Shown here piece after piece: positions 62,150 through 64,000 of a stretch of DNA of 64,000 nt. Source of the stretch: Haloarchaeobius litoreus (GTDB taxonomy: Archaea; Halobacteriota; Halobacteria; Halobacteriales; Natrialbaceae); assembly GCF_024495425.1 (NCBI RefSeq), contig NZ_JANHJR010000001.1, positions 1,240,001 through 1,304,000 on the forward strand, read 5' to 3'. The stretch's first letter is position 1; each line of letters starts with the position of its first letter. The notes beneath the pieces are model-generated. The model saw only the letters and a program-made list of their open reading frames with translations, was not told where the DNA came from and did no database searches. A program made the translations under genes and the position numbers.

Positions 62150-62746
62150 TCAGTCGGACGCTTCGTCCGTCGCGCTCTCGTCACCCTCGTCGGTCGACGA
62201 ACCGTCGCCCTCGTCGACCGGGACGACGCGCTTGCCGGTCTCCTCCGGGACGACCTGGCGGTCGGCGTCCGTCCACTCGCGGTCGAGCTCGCGCCCCTCG
62301 AACAGCCGGTCGAGGAAGACCGCGAGGCCGGCGACCTCCGAGTGGGGCTGGTTCGTCACCGCGACGTTGTAGTCGGCGTGTTCGTACACGTCGAAGGGGA
62401 CCTTCTCGGAGCCGACGACGACGAGCAGCGGAGCGTCGGCGCGGGCCGCGCGTATCTCGCCCTCGACGTCCTGGATGCGCTCGCCGTACATCGTCAGGTG
62501 GACGACGACGCCGTCCCAGTGCCGGACGACCGCGGCGGGCGAGTCGGTGAGTTCGACCTCGAACGGGCCGCCGAACCGCCCGGTGATGTCCGCGACGGTC
62601 TGGCGGGACTGGTCGGCGTTGGCGGGGTAGACGACGCGGTCCGCGCCGAGCGCGCGGGCGGTGAGGCCGACGTGGGTCGTCATCCGGTCGTCCCGGCCCG
62701 GCCGGTGGGCCAGGCGGAGGACGGCCACTTCGGGTTCTCCCTGCAT
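62150..62746 (-). CDS. tRNA (cytidine-56)-2'-O-methyltransferase Trm56
   Basis: A 198-residue SPOUT methyltransferase that modifies C56 of archaeal tRNAs. Signatures: LRLAHRPGRDDRMTTHVGLTARAL at the start, LTMYGERIQDV, and the knot LLVVVGSEKVPFDVYEHADYNVAVTNQPHSEVAGLAVFLDRL. A C-terminal acidic extension of about 30 residues (VDEGDGSSTDEGDES) is haloarchaeal. It is not part of the nir regulon. Confidence 0.93.
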   Translation of the reverse strand: MQGEPEVAVLRLAHRPGRDDRMTTHVGLTARALGADRVVYPANADQSRQTVADITGRFGGPFEVELTDSPAAVVRHWDGVVVHLTMYGERIQDVEGEIRAARADAPLLVVVGSEKVPFDVYEHADYNVAVTNQPHSEVAGLAVFLDRLFEGRELDREWTDADRQVVPEETGKRVVPVDEGDGSSTDEGDESATDEASD

Positions 62747-62878
62747 ACCACCGGCTACGTCGGTCGCTCGTTAGGGGGTTTCGCTTTCGACGGTACGACC
62801 GGATTACCCGGGACGGTCGCCGGTCGGTTCGGATATCGCGTCCTTAACAACGTCGCCTCCCGGCGTAGTGCGACCGCC

Positions 62879-63091
62879 ATGACGGCAGTCAAAATCATCA
62901 AGGTGCTCGGCACGTCGACCGAGTCCTGGGAGGACGCGGCGCACGAGGCGGTCGCACAGGCACAGGAGAGCATCCACGACATCCACGGCATCGAGGTCGA
63001 GGACTGGACGGCGAACGTCGAGGACGGGCAGATCACCGAGTACAAGACGACCGTCGAGGTCGCGTTCCCGGTGATACACGAGGAGTCCTGA
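62879..63091 (+). CDS. Dodecin
   Basis: A 70-residue dodecin, the dodecameric flavin-binding protein. It reads KIIKVLGTSTESWEDAAHEA, then HGIEVEDWTANVEDGQITEY; the Trp in VEDW that stacks on flavin and the Gln in GQ are present. It stores riboflavin/lumichrome in haloarchaea. Confidence 0.93.
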   Translation: MTAVKIIKVLGTSTESWEDAAHEAVAQAQESIHDIHGIEVEDWTANVEDGQITEYKTTVEVAFPVIHEES

Positions 63092-63148
63092 CTGGCCGAT
63101 ACCGCAGGGGACACCCACGCTTTTCTCGTCACCCGCCCTACGGCCGCC

Positions 63149-64000
63149 ATGACCAGACCGGAAGCCATCGCGGGCGTCGAGCACGTCGACCTCACCGGAC
63201 GGACCGTCCTCGTGACCGGTGCGACCAGCGGCGTCGGTCGGGAGACAGCCCTTGCTCTCGCGCGCCTGGGCGCACGCGTCCTCGTCCACGGTCGGGATCG
63301 GATGGCAGGACGCGCGGTCGCGACGGAGCTCGACGACCTCGGTGCTGACTCGGTGTTCTTCCGGGCGGACTTCGCGAACACTGAGTCGCCCGTCGACCTC
63401 GCCGATGCCGTCGCCGAGCACACCGACGAACTCGACGTGCTCGTCAACAACGCCGGTGCCTACGTCGACGACCCGACGCTCGCCGACGGCGTCGAGCTGA
63501 CGTTCCGGGTGAACCACCTCGCGCCGTTCGCGCTGACGCGGACGCTCTCGGACGCTGGAACGTTCGCGGGCGATGCGCGAGTGGTGACGGTGTCGAGCGC
63601 AGTCCACCCGCGGGCCGACGCGAGCGATCTCACCCGCGAGGCGGTCACGTCGGTCGACGACTACGACGGGCTGCAGGCCTACGCGCGGTCGAAGCTCGCG
63701 AACGTCCTGTTCACCCGCGAACTCGCCCGCCGCGAGTCCGACCTGCTCGCGAACTGCTGTCACCCCGGGCTCGTCCCGGGCAGCGGCCTCTGGCGGGACG
63801 CGTCGTTCCCGATTCGGGCCGGCGTCCGGCTGCTCGCTGCGCTCCCCGACCCACTCCTCGAACGGGTCGCGGACAGTTCACGCTCGGCGGCAGCGACCAG
63901 CGTCTTCCTCGCCGCCGGGGAGTACGACGAGTCGGGTGCGTACTTCAGCGACTGCGAGCCGACCACGCCGTCGCCGGCGGCCCGGGATGACGAGCTCGCG
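63149..64000 (+). CDS. Short-chain dehydrogenase, cut by the window end
   Basis: At least 284 residues, open to the window edge. The cofactor loop VTGATSGVGRE, NNAG and the catalytic YARSK are intact, followed by HPGLVPGSGLW. It resembles retinol dehydrogenase/light-dependent protochlorophyllide-reductase-like SDRs. The start (MTRPEAIAGVEHVDL) is chosen since it begins the acidic part. The 3' end is missing. Confidence 0.88.
   Translation, partial: MTRPEAIAGVEHVDLTGRTVLVTGATSGVGRETALALARLGARVLVHGRDRMAGRAVATELDDLGADSVFFRADFANTESPVDLADAVAEHTDELDVLVNNAGAYVDDPTLADGVELTFRVNHLAPFALTRTLSDAGTFAGDARVVTVSSAVHPRADASDLTREAVTSVDDYDGLQAYARSKLANVLFTRELARRESDLLANCCHPGLVPGSGLWRDASFPIRAGVRLLAALPDPLLERVADSSRSAAATSVFLAAGEYDESGAYFSDCEPTTPSPAARDDELA

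Overview
The window is chromosomal DNA from a haloarchaeon (class Halobacteria). It is GC-rich, and the predicted proteins are strongly acidic (Asp/Glu-rich tails in many genes). Many starts lie about 27-29 bp downstream of a TATA-like box, as expected for leaderless haloarchaeal transcripts. Archaeal information-processing genes (aIF1/SUI1, SRP19, Gar1, TFE, MBF1, Trm56) are interleaved with haloarchaeal families. I do not assign a genus. I saw no rRNA, tRNA, CRISPR array or intact insertion sequence.

Layout. 0-9.4 kb: hflX, then hisC - AK6-type adenylate kinase - CDP-alcohol phosphatidyltransferase, the last three joined by 4-nt overlaps, then mbf1. A membrane protein resembling the haloarchaeal division protein CdpA precedes an actin homologue of the salactin/volactin type. 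A zinc-ribbon protein and a METTL5-like rRNA methyltransferase follow. 9.4-15 kb: rhomboid protease, metallo-beta-lactamase hydrolase, a very acidic coiled-coil protein and a HisG-like protein. 15-18 kb: an 818-bp AT-richer stretch full of small inverted repeats, a DUF5805/tyrosine-integrase pair, a frameshifted CoA-binding pseudogene, and aIF1. 18-25 kb: lipoprotein, cobalamin importer btuD-btuC with divergent btuF, srp19-gar1, a presenilin-type protease and an SDR without its YxxxK motif. 25-46 kb: mostly metabolism and membrane genes (ornithine cyclodeaminase-like dehydrogenase, MFS, CorA, a MaoC/CitE/two-glutamate-dehydrogenase group, acyl-CoA and aldehyde dehydrogenases, nitrilase), plus a tail-fibre-like protein paired with a Thr-rich lipoprotein. 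46-52 kb: PhoU regulator, NAD-kinase-like protein, site-2 protease, and the tfe - DUF2110 - DUF5803 - CinA-like run.

52-62 kb is the most interesting part. It looks like an anaerobic/nitrogen-oxide respiration island: copper nitrite reductase NirK, a halocyanin, two HTH regulators, three DUF2249 proteins, a small Cys-containing CGCGG protein next to a radical SAM/SPASM enzyme, a stand-alone homologue of the glutamyl-tRNA-reductase dimerisation domain, and a polytopic His-rich (NnrS/haem-copper-oxidase-like) membrane protein. Nine perfect copies of the palindrome CGAA-N4-TTCG sit in its intergenic gaps. Four lie 38-39 bp upstream of a start codon (57912, 58432, 58546, 61981) at places with no ordinary TATA box, and a fifth lies 37 bp upstream of 55395. 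This is most simply read as one regulon under an FNR/NarO-like factor, and the Bat-type HTH protein at 54631-55281 is a candidate. Two decayed genes lie inside the island, so it is partly eroding. The CGCGG/radical-SAM pair fits a candidate RiPP or haem-modification system tied to denitrification.

The end of the window holds Trm56, dodecin and an SDR gene cut by the window edge.
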